NCBI GenBank assembly: GCA_009746045.1
Contig: RPFO01000065.1
Span: 9,387,128-9,451,127 of the forward strand
DNA: 64,000 bases
Reading direction: 5' to 3'
Origin: Mesostigma viride
Lineage: Eukaryota > Streptophyta > Mesostigmatophyceae > Mesostigmatales > Mesostigmataceae
In this document: piece after piece, positions 44,989 to 53,337 of the stretch
How the letters are laid out: each line of letters begins with the position of its first letter
How positions within the stretch are numbered: the first letter of the stretch is position 1
Program-made: the position numbers and the translations under genes
Notes under the pieces: generated by a model
Told to the model about the DNA's origin: nothing
Databases searched by the model: none
The model's input: only the letters and a program-made list of their open reading frames with translations

Positions 44989-46314
44989 TCACGAAGACAG
45001 CGATCGTACCAAGACAAGGGCAGCGGTGACCGCAGTCAAGCTGCGGGAGGTAAACTGCGCAGCGGTGCACACTGGACAAAACCAATTCCCCTCCGGAATG
45101 CTGGTGACCACTGGCTGCAAACACTGCATGTGCCAACCACAGTTACACTGATCACACAATAACATGGACTCCGCCTGATCGACCCGGTGACAAACCTGAC
45201 ACTGGGCGTCCTTGACTCGGCGAGATGTGTGCGGTTGGAGGTCGTGGACCAAATTGGGCAGCGAGCAGGGACTGAGATTGCTGAGGTTGTCTGTCGTACG
45301 GCTCCCGTCGGCGCCCTCCAAAATTGCCACTCCCGATGGTTTGATAGCCACAATGCGCAAAATGGTGGGCCCTGCCTCCACATCCAAAGTGTGCTTCAGC
45401 TGAGTGCGCAGGAAAACATACTGCCCTGGCCTAAACCGCAGCTGGCGAGCCATGTATGCGCCCCCCCGGCGCTGAGCGTAGCGCAGGGAGTCCCTGTGCT
45501 GAGCAATGAACAAGTTGTTCATCGCGATGGGCATGACCTTCTTAAAAGTCTCTGCCCTGGCCAACACCTCAACCAAAAATTGCTGAGCGTTGTCGAAGGC
45601 CATGGGTTCGGGGTGCGCAACCTGTGCCTCCGTAGGCAAAAGAGGATTACGCCCGAACAGAAGGAAATACGGGGAGAAGGTAGCGAGAGACTCTTGGGGA
45701 GACATGCGATAACCCATGGCAATCCATGCCAACTCGCGATCCCACCTGGCCGACTCCGGCACCTGCAGGCTCCACTTGCGCAGCGCCTGCTTGACGGTCT
45801 GCACCAATCTCTCAGCCAAACCATTGGCCTGAGGATGCTCCCGAGAGGTGCGACGGTGATCAATAAGACATCCATCCAGCAACTCCTGGAACTCACCCCT
45901 GAACTCACCACCCTGGTCCGTGACTACCTCCGCGGGAGCCCCAAACCTGGTTATGATGTCCGCAAAATGCTTCGCTGTGGTAGCGGCATGCTTGTCAGCA
46001 ATGGGGATCAACTCAACCCATTTGCTAAAGCTCTCCACGCATACCATGACATAGAGGTTGCCGTCAGGGCTCTCCTGAAAAGGCCCGCACAGATCGACGT
46101 GCCAGCGATAAAACAAGCCCTTGATGGGAAGCGACATCAGCTCCTTGGCACCATGATCTGCGCTAAAGTTAGCCTTGGTTCGAGCACACGGGACACAGCT
46201 GGCCACTACCTGGGCCACCGTGTGTCGCATGTTATTCCACCAATATATTCCACCAATATATTCCACCAATGGTCCGTACGAGGCTGAGCGTGCGATTGCC
46301 ACCCAAGTGACCAT
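44989..46314 (-). CDS. Integrase (C-terminal part of Pol) with a terminal PHD finger
   Basis: The frame carries the zinc-binding CVPC (partner of HX4H in the preceding frame) and the DDE core: Asp in WHVDLCGPF, Asp in VVTDQGGEF, Glu in NGLAERLVQ, about 35 residues apart at the last step. A Gypsy-type C-terminal domain follows. The last 70 residues contain CQVC-x11-CDQC-x4-H-x2-C-x14-CPVC (45067-45205), a complete C4HC3 PHD finger including the conserved Trp before the last Cys pair (GNWFC). PHD fingers bind histone H3 tails; at the end of an integrase it sits where chromoviruses carry a chromodomain, so a role in target choice is likely but inferred. The stop is at 44989-44991. The frame is separated from the upstream one by a 13-bp tandem duplication near 46238-46272. 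Confidence 0.9.
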   Translation of the reverse strand: MVTWVAIARSASYGPLVEYIGGIYWWNNMRHTVAQVVASCVPCARTKANFSADHGAKELMSLPIKGLFYRWHVDLCGPFQESPDGNLYVMVCVESFSKWVELIPIADKHAATTAKHFADIITRFGAPAEVVTDQGGEFRGEFQELLDGCLIDHRRTSREHPQANGLAERLVQTVKQALRKWSLQVPESARWDRELAWIAMGYRMSPQESLATFSPYFLLFGRNPLLPTEAQVAHPEPMAFDNAQQFLVEVLARAETFKKVMPIAMNNLFIAQHRDSLRYAQRRGGAYMARQLRFRPGQYVFLRTQLKHTLDVEAGPTILRIVAIKPSGVAILEGADGSRTTDNLSNLSPCSLPNLVHDLQPHTSRRVKDAQCQVCHRVDQAESMLLCDQCNCGWHMQCLQPVVTSIPEGNWFCPVCTAAQFTSRSLTAVTAALVLVRSLSS

Positions 46315-47290
46315 ACCGCTCGTGGTACGCCTGCACTATAGCAACGCGCTTGTCAGGCGGTGGGACGACCACCCTACGCTTGCCCAACAGCTTGTACAAA
46401 ACCCCATCTTCCCAACCATAGGTTGCAGCCCTGTGCTGCACCCTGTTCAACTCCGTTGCCTTCTGAGCAGGAGTCCAATCGACTGGAGTAGGAGTCAAGA
46501 TAGCACCCTGCACTTGCTCCAACACTCGACCATCTAGCCAGATATCAGCGGTGTAGCAATCAGCAAGAGAGCTACGCGCTAAGAGAGCCTGCACAGCGAT
46601 CAGCTGCTGCAGAGAAGGATCAATGTCAAAGGACAGAGACCTACCCTCTTCCATAGCGCACACAGCTTTGGATGGCGTGAATGGAGACGGCCGCACCGGG
46701 TCGTCGCTGGTGCCGAAGTCCGCCACAGAGTACTCGATACTGCGCCACCATGCCTCCTCCTCATCGTCGGCCGCATACCCAGCAGCGTTCACAAAGACCA
46801 CAGAACCAGACGAGCCCTCGGCACCCATGGCCCGGGCTCCAGTGTGGTCAACAGTGGTAGGCATGGCGTATCGGGATAGCACATCGGCGTTGACATGGTC
46901 CTTGCCGGCCCGATGCACAATGGTCATGTGGGACTCCTGGATAATCATGGCCCATCGGGCGAGCTTACCCGTCAGGTTGGTGTTGGTCATTAGCCACTGA
47001 AGCGGCTGGTGATCTGTCACCAGAGTAAACACGCGCCCAAATAAATACGGGCGAAAGTGCTTGATGGCCCACACCACAGCCAGTGCCTCCCCCTCAGAGG
47101 AAGAATACCGGCTCTCCGCTGGGTTGTTGCTGCGACTAGCATAAGCAATAACGTGCTCGCGCCCATCACCATCCTTTTGCGCAATGGATGTATTACCCGA
47201 TGCAGCGTGGGCTCGCCGGCCAGCACGGTGCTGGTCAGCAGGGCGGTCATGAGAAGGATAGTCCACACCTGTCGCAGACGCCACCCCCAT
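46232..47290 (-). CDS. RNase H and integrase N-terminus (Pol)
   Basis: From about 47200 the frame reads IAQKDGDGREHVIAYASRSN, then SSSEGEALAVVWAIKHFRPY (RNase H Glu), LVTDHQPLQWL (Asp) and HRAGKDHVNADVLSRYA (His and last Asp), all typical of Gypsy RNase H. The first catalytic Asp is missing because the domain is truncated at its start. Near the end HERYGH supplies the HX4H half of the integrase zinc site. The codons before about 47200 (MGVASATGVDYPSHDRPADQ) match no RT motif. Confidence 0.85.
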   Translation of the reverse strand: MGVASATGVDYPSHDRPADQHRAGRRAHAASGNTSIAQKDGDGREHVIAYASRSNNPAESRYSSSEGEALAVVWAIKHFRPYLFGRVFTLVTDHQPLQWLMTNTNLTGKLARWAMIIQESHMTIVHRAGKDHVNADVLSRYAMPTTVDHTGARAMGAEGSSGSVVFVNAAGYAADDEEEAWWRSIEYSVADFGTSDDPVRPSPFTPSKAVCAMEEGRSLSFDIDPSLQQLIAVQALLARSSLADCYTADIWLDGRVLEQVQGAILTPTPVDWTPAQKATELNRVQHRAATYGWEDGVLYKLLGKRRVVVPPPDKRVAIVQAYHERYGHLGGNRTLSLVRTIGGIYWWNILVE

Positions 47291-47369
47291 GCTGATGAAG
47301 TCCCCGGCGCTGCAGGGCGCTTCAGTTTGGCGGCGCGCGCCTCAACCTGCTGAGGCGGATTGGCTGGGG

Positions 47370-47470
47370 ACGCCCCCCCAGACTGGCGCACGGCAACCGA
47401 GGCAAGCAGCACATACCCGACCTGCAACACCGACATAGCCTGGCCTATCAAAGACCAGCGCTCACGCTCG
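47370..47470 (-). pseudogene. C-terminal tail of the methyltransferase in a shifted frame (motif X)
   Basis: After the large frame leaves register near 47470, another frame (open 47017-47673) continues with ERERWSLIGQAMSVLQVGYV. This occupies the place of motif X of C5 methyltransferases (G.a.sv..v), which completes the SAM site beside motif I. A single-base shift near 47462-47500 therefore separates motif X from the rest of the enzyme in this copy. Confidence 0.6.
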
Positions 47471-50400
47471 AGCACCGGCGCCCGGCAGCGCCGAGGCCCC
47501 GACATGAAAACCCATGCTGGCCTCACGAAATTCTGCGGGTGGCTGCACCAACAGACCGGTGGTAGTGTCCCAAACGAGACCCTTACCCCGATCACGGTAT
47601 GCTGTCGACCCTTGGTAACTGACCAGGGCCGGCAGTGCACACATGGGGCTCCCGACCCGGTTGACGCGTGCATACGGTGGGCGATCCTCGCTATCCACCT
47701 TCTGCGTGACTAGGTGGGAAGGCAATGCTACCTCCGCAGACACACTCGGATGCTGCCTTGCTACGGCCCCCAAGACCACCTGCACACCGGTCGCACACGC
47801 CACGTTGGTCCAATAGGCACGCAAACGATGCGTGAGCCCACCCAGCCCTGCGTTGTCACACACGATGGGCTCCCCCAGGAGTGCCACGATAGTAGCCCAG
47901 TCCTCCCGCACCGCCTGATGTGGGCTGTCACCCGCCACAACGTTCTCAAACAGATACGCAGGCGGATGGGGCTGACGCGACTGCAACAGTCCCACCACAC
48001 GCAACAGTTCCCAGAACAGCGCGCTACGCGGATCGGCTAGCCCCCGCCCTTGCCCTGCCTGGCTCAGGCCCTGGCACTCCCAACCCGCGATTACCAAGTC
48101 GATGGCATGATGCCTGCGCAACAACTGCTGCACCTGCACCTCACCGATGGCTCGGATATCTTGAGGACATTCCCCAAACGGGTCACGCCATGCTGATGGC
48201 GGAAACTGCGCGGGATACTCTCGCGACAACACGCCACAGTGACTGAAGTACACCTGACGCGCCTTGTGCGATGGCTCTACCGCGATGAGTTTACGGCACA
48301 CGCCGCCTGCGGCCAAAAAGCCTGCAATGCCCCCTCCGATCCCCGCAAACAGTTCCAACACTACCGCACCCTTGGCAAAATCAGGGGCCTGCGGTAAGAT
48401 TGCAGCAGAAAAATTACCTTGGGCCTCCGAGACACCCGGTTGCACCAAAGTGAGGCCATGGCTGGCCATCTGAGGAATGGTGACGACGGCTTCAGTCACC
48501 CGCTTGCGCATAGCCAGCTGCCGCGTGGACGTCACAGCATCCAGCGACCACTGCGTGCGCATCTTGGCAATGCTCGCCGTTGGCTGAGGCAGCACCGTCC
48601 GATGCTTGTCCCACGCCGATGAGCCCGCCGCCCGTACCTCCACCATGCTGACCTCCACCACGCCCGCAGCCGCTGAAGGGTTGAGGCGTGCAGCCCCGGC
48701 TGAAGAACTGAAGCATGAGACCGGCACACTGGCCCGCTTCAGGCCAGCCCCATCCCAATCAGGGATGTAAGATGCCTCCTCCGCCCTATAGTCCACCTGA
48801 ACCATGGCGCGAGCAAGGACATCCACCCCGAGTAGTGCGGAATATCCACACTTGTTGACCACCAGCGCATACGCGGACACGGTGGTCATGCTAGAGGCGC
48901 GCAACGGATTGAAAATCACGTTGACTTTAACCGCCGTCATAGCGTACGGCTTACTAGCCGGACCCTGCCAACCTGACACAGACACGGGGCTTTCCACTAA
49001 GCCACCGTTCTCGTAGGTCAGGTTCAGCATGGTGGCCAAGTCTGTGCTGATGACTAGCGGCTGAGCACCGCTATCAAGCTTGACTGCGCCAACCAACGGA
49101 CATGTCACCATGTCGCTCCATACATCTCCACAGGCTCCAACTGCTTGGAACGCTATGGACGGCTCACCATTGGGGTATGGAACCACCGTGGGAACCTGGG
49201 GAACTGCACTAGTGCGCTGCTGGCTACTTGTGCTGACCACTCCCGCTTGCACCACGGGCACTGCGGCTTCTACCGGCTGACGCCCGTAGGTGACGGACTC
49301 AGAATTGCGCAAGGTGCGCACATCATGCCCATCTGCGAACAACTGGATCTCGGACACAACCGACCCCAGCCACTCAACCCCCTTCTGCCCGAAGGTGTCG
49401 ACCACCTGCCGTGCTGAAAACATGGGTACGTCCACAATGAACGGCATTGGGTACACAGGCGCCAATCGCCTACGCTGCTCCAGCCCAGCAGGGTTCGCAT
49501 GCTCAAAAGCAGATTGCACCCCAGCCAGCGGCATGGAAAAGGACGCGGGCAACTGCCCGGCAGGCAACATGGGTGCCTGCTGAAAAGAAAGCGGGCTGCG
49601 TGCCTGCTTGCCTTTGGTAGCCTCCGCAGCGTTGATCTCGACGTCACCCGGCATGGGCGCCCAGAATGGGTCCTCCCGGTACACCGTCGCGAATTGGTTG
49701 GGGGGCGCCGTCGCCTCCTCACCATGCTTGATGGCAGCCACCTGGGCTTCCATCGAGTCGGTCTTGCCCGCCATCTCGGCGAAGTGGACCGTCTTGATGC
49801 CCGCGGCTGGACACTTGTTCATCAGGTGCCACTTCGTGTCTGCCCCATGCGGCTTCGTGCAGCGGCTTGGACACTCGCGACTAAGGTGCCCATCCTTGTC
49901 GCAAAGGTAACATTTACCGCGTGACGGGGTGGGTGCGCCCAGCGCGCCTTGCACGCCCTGCGCCTCCTGAGTCCCATCCGATGACGGCGGACGACCGCCT
50001 CCGCCTCGACCACCACCGCGACCCCGACCACCGTAGCCACTGCCGCCGCCACCACGACTGACACCGCCGCTGCCACCCTGACCGCCACCGCCGCTGCCCC
50101 CGTGACCGGCGTTGCCACCACCCTGAGTGCCGACATATTCACCGCGCCCCGCACCAGGCAGCCGCTGGCCACCCTTGACCGCGATGGCCTTCTCCATCTC
50201 AGCCATCTTCTTGCGCATCTCAGCCAGCTCAGACGAGATACCCTTCTCGCCTTCCGCACGCTTCCTGAGCAGCCGCTTGAATGCTGCACAGAGAGTCACC
50301 AAAGTCCACTCCCCACCGGGCGGCTCCGGAAGATCGATGGCCAGCAGGGGCACTGCACTCCGCCATAACCGGCAAGCCTTGGTCTGCGTATAATCAGGCA

Positions 50401-51940
50401 CTTTGCCCGCAAACGCGAGAAGCCGGTCAAGGGAGAAAGCCGGATCCTCACCCTCGGCGACGGTGAACGCTCCATTCCATTCCGCGATGGCCTTGACGTG
50501 CTCAACTGGGTACTCCAGCCGCAGTTGCTGCCACAGCTGCTCTGCCGGGTCGACATCGAAGATGATCGAGTCGAGATCCGGTGTGCCCATGTCCGTGAGC
50601 GCAAACCATATGTCCGTGCGATGACATCGGTCCACGAGCGCTCGGTAATGCTGGACCAAAACCTGGACCTTCTTCTTGGTCAGGTCATGGAAAAAAAGGT
50701 GAATAAAATCCATCACCATCTCATGGCGAAGAGGATACCCCGAGGCATAACGATAAGTGTTACAATGAGCTCGGAAGAGCTCATAGGCTTCCTCTAAAGT
50801 CGCACCCGTGCCTGCTGAGGTGAACTTCTCGCGAAGCTCCACCTTGGGCAGCGATGGCACACGAGTGGATTCGCCATGCACGCCGTACGGCATGCGGTGG
50901 GGTCGCTGGACGTCGTCGCCCTCACCCCATGGTATGCTGGCTACCTCCCGATCGACTTGGCCCCAGCCGAAGTCTGACCGAGTGCCGCCAAGCCTGGGCC
51001 GCCCTGCGGTGCCACCCAACGGCGTTGCTGCCGCCGTCATGGGTGGCCGACCTGTGCTAAACAAGCCACCTGATGCTCCCCCCCTGGGGGCTGCACCATA
51101 CCCGCCGCGCCACGATAACGTGCCTTGGTTGGGTGCCCGTAGGTTCCCCCCCAGCGTATAAGATGCGTCGGCAGTCGACCGGGTGCCTACCCGACCGACG
51201 TTCGGCTGCAGCTCGTCATCCTGCGCCATTTCCCCGTCGCCCCGCCGTTGACCGCTTGGTCCGACGCGTGGCTGACTGGGCTCAACGTTGCGTAGTGGAC
51301 CTGTCCCACTGCGCTCTTCGTCGAAGTGTCCGCGTTGGTCGCGCAGCGCCTCATGTCGCCGCGCTTCCTCGGCAGCGGCCTCCTCGTCGGCAGCCTGCCT
51401 GGCCTCGGCGTCGCGTTGGGCCGCAGCTTGGCAGGCGCGTGCAGCTTCCGTGGTTGCCTCCGCCTGCCGCCGTTGCTCAGCGCGCTCCGTAGCACGCCTC
51501 GCTTCAGCCGTAGATTCCGCGCGCTCCAAAGCAAGTCGCACAGTTTCTTCAACAAGCGTCGCCTGTTGCGATAACTGCGTCGCTTGCTGAGCTCGGAGTG
51601 CCGCCAGCTCTGCCGCTTGCTCTTGCAGCAGGCGCAGCACTTGGGTAAGAGCACCACCGTCCCCTGCCGAAGAAAGGGAAGGCGCTCCATTACCTAACAA
51701 AGCGGTGTCCGCACTAGTGCCGAGACGACCGCTGGGCGGGTCAGTTGCTTGACCGCCCGTAGCTGCCGGCGCTGACCCACCACTGCCTGATGCTGTGGGG
51801 TCAGTTCCTGACATGTTGATGGTGGTATCGACCCTGGAGAGCTCCTGCCCGTCGGTGTCGACGCCCGTGTTGGCACAGCCTGCGTGGCTTGCCAAAAACG
51901 CTGTGACCGACCTAGTGTGATATGACATAAACTGCCACAA
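47462..51940 (-). CDS. Gag-protease-DNA (cytosine-5) methyltransferase polyprotein
   Basis: 1,492 codons; the likely start is the ATG at 51814 (MSGTDPTASG), 42 codons in. Numbering from 51940: a Gln/Arg/Ala-rich coiled-coil (about 75-210); a Gag core (about 377-590, YELFRAHCNTYRYASGYPLR to LVTLCAAFKRLLRKR); an RGG/Gly-rich tract (about 597-655); a CCHC knuckle CYLCDKDGHLSREC (near 677); a retropepsin-like site LDSGAQPLVIS with Asp956. The cytosine-5 methyltransferase spans about 1190-1480: motif I LELFAGIGGG (near 1197), motif IV GWECQGLSQAG with catalytic Cys1289, motif VI FENV (near 1331), motif VIII-like LTHRLRAYWTN (near 1372), and a terminal ALPALVSYQGS...REASMGF block. The enzyme should methylate cytosine in DNA using SAM. 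Fusion between protease and RT places it inside the element's own polyprotein. Motif X lies in another frame. Confidence 0.93.
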   Translation of the reverse strand: MWQFMSYHTRSVTAFLASHAGCANTGVDTDGQELSRVDTTINMSGTDPTASGSGGSAPAATGGQATDPPSGRLGTSADTALLGNGAPSLSSAGDGGALTQVLRLLQEQAAELAALRAQQATQLSQQATLVEETVRLALERAESTAEARRATERAEQRRQAEATTEAARACQAAAQRDAEARQAADEEAAAEEARRHEALRDQRGHFDEERSGTGPLRNVEPSQPRVGPSGQRRGDGEMAQDDELQPNVGRVGTRSTADASYTLGGNLRAPNQGTLSWRGGYGAAPRGGASGGLFSTGRPPMTAAATPLGGTAGRPRLGGTRSDFGWGQVDREVASIPWGEGDDVQRPHRMPYGVHGESTRVPSLPKVELREKFTSAGTGATLEEAYELFRAHCNTYRYASGYPLRHEMVMDFIHLFFHDLTKKKVQVLVQHYRALVDRCHRTDIWFALTDMGTPDLDSIIFDVDPAEQLWQQLRLEYPVEHVKAIAEWNGAFTVAEGEDPAFSLDRLLAFAGKVPDYTQTKACRLWRSAVPLLAIDLPEPPGGEWTLVTLCAAFKRLLRKRAEGEKGISSELAEMRKKMAEMEKAIAVKGGQRLPGAGRGEYVGTQGGGNAGHGGSGGGGQGGSGGVSRGGGGSGYGGRGRGGGRGGGGRPPSSDGTQEAQGVQGALGAPTPSRGKCYLCDKDGHLSRECPSRCTKPHGADTKWHLMNKCPAAGIKTVHFAEMAGKTDSMEAQVAAIKHGEEATAPPNQFATVYREDPFWAPMPGDVEINAAEATKGKQARSPLSFQQAPMLPAGQLPASFSMPLAGVQSAFEHANPAGLEQRRRLAPVYPMPFIVDVPMFSARQVVDTFGQKGVEWLGSVVSEIQLFADGHDVRTLRNSESVTYGRQPVEAAVPVVQAGVVSTSSQQRTSAVPQVPTVVPYPNGEPSIAFQAVGACGDVWSDMVTCPLVGAVKLDSGAQPLVISTDLATMLNLTYENGGLVESPVSVSGWQGPASKPYAMTAVKVNVIFNPLRASSMTTVSAYALVVNKCGYSALLGVDVLARAMVQVDYRAEEASYIPDWDGAGLKRASVPVSCFSSSAGAARLNPSAAAGVVEVSMVEVRAAGSSAWDKHRTVLPQPTASIAKMRTQWSLDAVTSTRQLAMRKRVTEAVVTIPQMASHGLTLVQPGVSEAQGNFSAAILPQAPDFAKGAVVLELFAGIGGGIAGFLAAGGVCRKLIAVEPSHKARQVYFSHCGVLSREYPAQFPPSAWRDPFGECPQDIRAIGEVQVQQLLRRHHAIDLVIAGWECQGLSQAGQGRGLADPRSALFWELLRVVGLLQSRQPHPPAYLFENVVAGDSPHQAVREDWATIVALLGEPIVCDNAGLGGLTHRLRAYWTNVACATGVQVVLGAVARQHPSVSAEVALPSHLVTQKVDSEDRPPYARVNRVGSPMCALPALVSYQGSTAYRDRGKGLVWDTTTGLLVQPPAEFREASMGFHVGASALPGAGARA

Positions 51941-51956
51941 CCACTACCAAGTAGCA

Positions 51957-52086
51957 ACGGTCTAATCTGAAAGACTTAATGGTTGATCAGGCCACTATGT
52001 GTGCTAGTCTTCCCCAGAAAACTGCACACCGTCTCTCTTTGCTGAAATGAAAATGTTCCTTTGCAGATGGAGCTAGTCTCTTCGAG
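51957..52086 (-). other. leader of the DNMT element
   Basis: Lies between the right LTR and the Gag frame. No clear primer-binding site (TGG...) abuts the LTR edge at 52087, so either the boundary is displaced or the priming site was lost together with the 139-bp segment missing here. Confidence 0.4.
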
Positions 52087-53337
52087 TAATGAAAAGAGGG
52101 CTCTCAGCCGAGGACAAGGAACTGTCCCTCGTGCCTGATGACCACCTTCTTGATCCCCTTGTGTACCGTCGCGTGCCGCGTTTGAATATCCTTGCTGGGG
52201 CGTTAGCTAGACGCTCCAACTACTCTAATTGCGACAATATGATGGTGCAAGAGGTGCTTTTGCCTCCCCTGCTATAGAACAATGCTTTCACAACACACAC
52301 TTTGCACAGTCTGATGATGAAGCCGCACATGCGGAATTTATTGAGAAAGTTAATACAATTACAACACGTTGATAGTCTCAATATCGATGCACTCCATGCT
52401 CACGAGCCCGCAGTTAGGCAGCGCTCCATGACATGCTACCGGCCTTGCTCCCAAGGAAAGGGAGAAACACGAAGGCCACTAACGAGAGACTCGAAGAGAC
52501 TACACGCTGCGTGAGAGTCCTCTTCGACTATGAACCAAACCATTCGTCATGCCACACGCATGACACACGCCACACTTGTCAGTCCAGCCAGGAATGCCAA
52601 AACTATCTTGCTGCCTGAACCATGCAAATAGAAACCGCATTCCAGTTGCCGTCCTGGCTTTCTACCACACATGCCAACAAAAGCAGGAAGGCATCCCGAC
52701 AAATCTAAATTGCTACCCTGTTGCCGATCTCATCTCCTAGAGGCTCCGGCATTTCTGTCCCTGGGAATGTCCGCATTGAGTCACGTCCACCAAGGTCGAA
52801 GCATAATATCCTTCAGACAATCTGCACGCTCACACCTTGCGTGTGAGTGGCCCAGCAAACATTGCGTCTAATCGTTCCTTTCTAGAAGAAATCCCTTTGT
52901 AGGGCTGCCAGCGATTTCGCATTCATTCCAGCGATCTGGCTCCGCACCGCAAATTGTCCTTTTCCATTTTCTGTCCAGTCCTCATAACGTTGACCCGCTA
53001 TTCTACACCACAAAGACACCTGGCCTGTCAATAGCCTCGGCGCTGTTGAAGTCCAGCAGTCCAGCTCCAGCTCCAGCTGTCCACTAACACGCGTATGATC
53101 CTCTCGACGCTGCGCACTTGTGCTGCCGTCCGCTCAAGTCAGTGCTGCGCGCCCAGCTGTGCCTGGCCCGGCGCGCGCGCACGTACACTTTCGTCCGCTC
53201 TTATGCTGCAAGTGCTAGTGTCCCCCCCCCGGTCACTAGCCTTTGTCGCAAATGCGTAGAAAACAAATTCCTTGCGCACGTCACCGGTCTTGTGCATAGT
53301 GGGCGCCCGGCGGATGACATAGCTCGCGTCCGTGACA
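52087..53337 (-). repeat. Right (5') LTR of the DNMT element, lacking 139 bp
   Basis: Matches 43563-44821 with small indels (for example tgcaagaggatgcttttgcc versus tgcaagaggtgcttttgcc; ctatagga versus ctatagaa). Ends GTGACA at 53337, followed by TGCT. Confidence 0.85.

Larger units (their letters stand above)
43425..53337 (-). mobile_element. Gypsy-type LTR retrotransposon encoding a C5 DNA methyltransferase and a PHD finger
   Basis: Outer ends are TGTCGCG and CGTGACA (TG..CA), flanked by TGCT (43421-43424 and 53338-53341). Minus-strand frames give Gag, CCHC knuckle, retropepsin-like protease, cytosine-5 methyltransferase, RNase H, integrase and PHD finger. The RT core is missing. About 1.25 kb is directly repeated at both ends (43563-44821 and 52087-53337), and a further 139-bp segment is repeated at 43425-43562 and 44824-44962, on both sides of the left repeat but absent from the right. 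The element sits in a plus-strand Copia-type element whose frame closes across the empty site. DNMT-bearing retrotransposons are known from charophytes and dinoflagellates. Confidence 0.9.

Noticed and set aside
45187..46287. 366-codon plus-strand frame opposite the integrase
   Set aside because: The minus strand has unmistakable integrase and PHD motifs; the plus frame has none.
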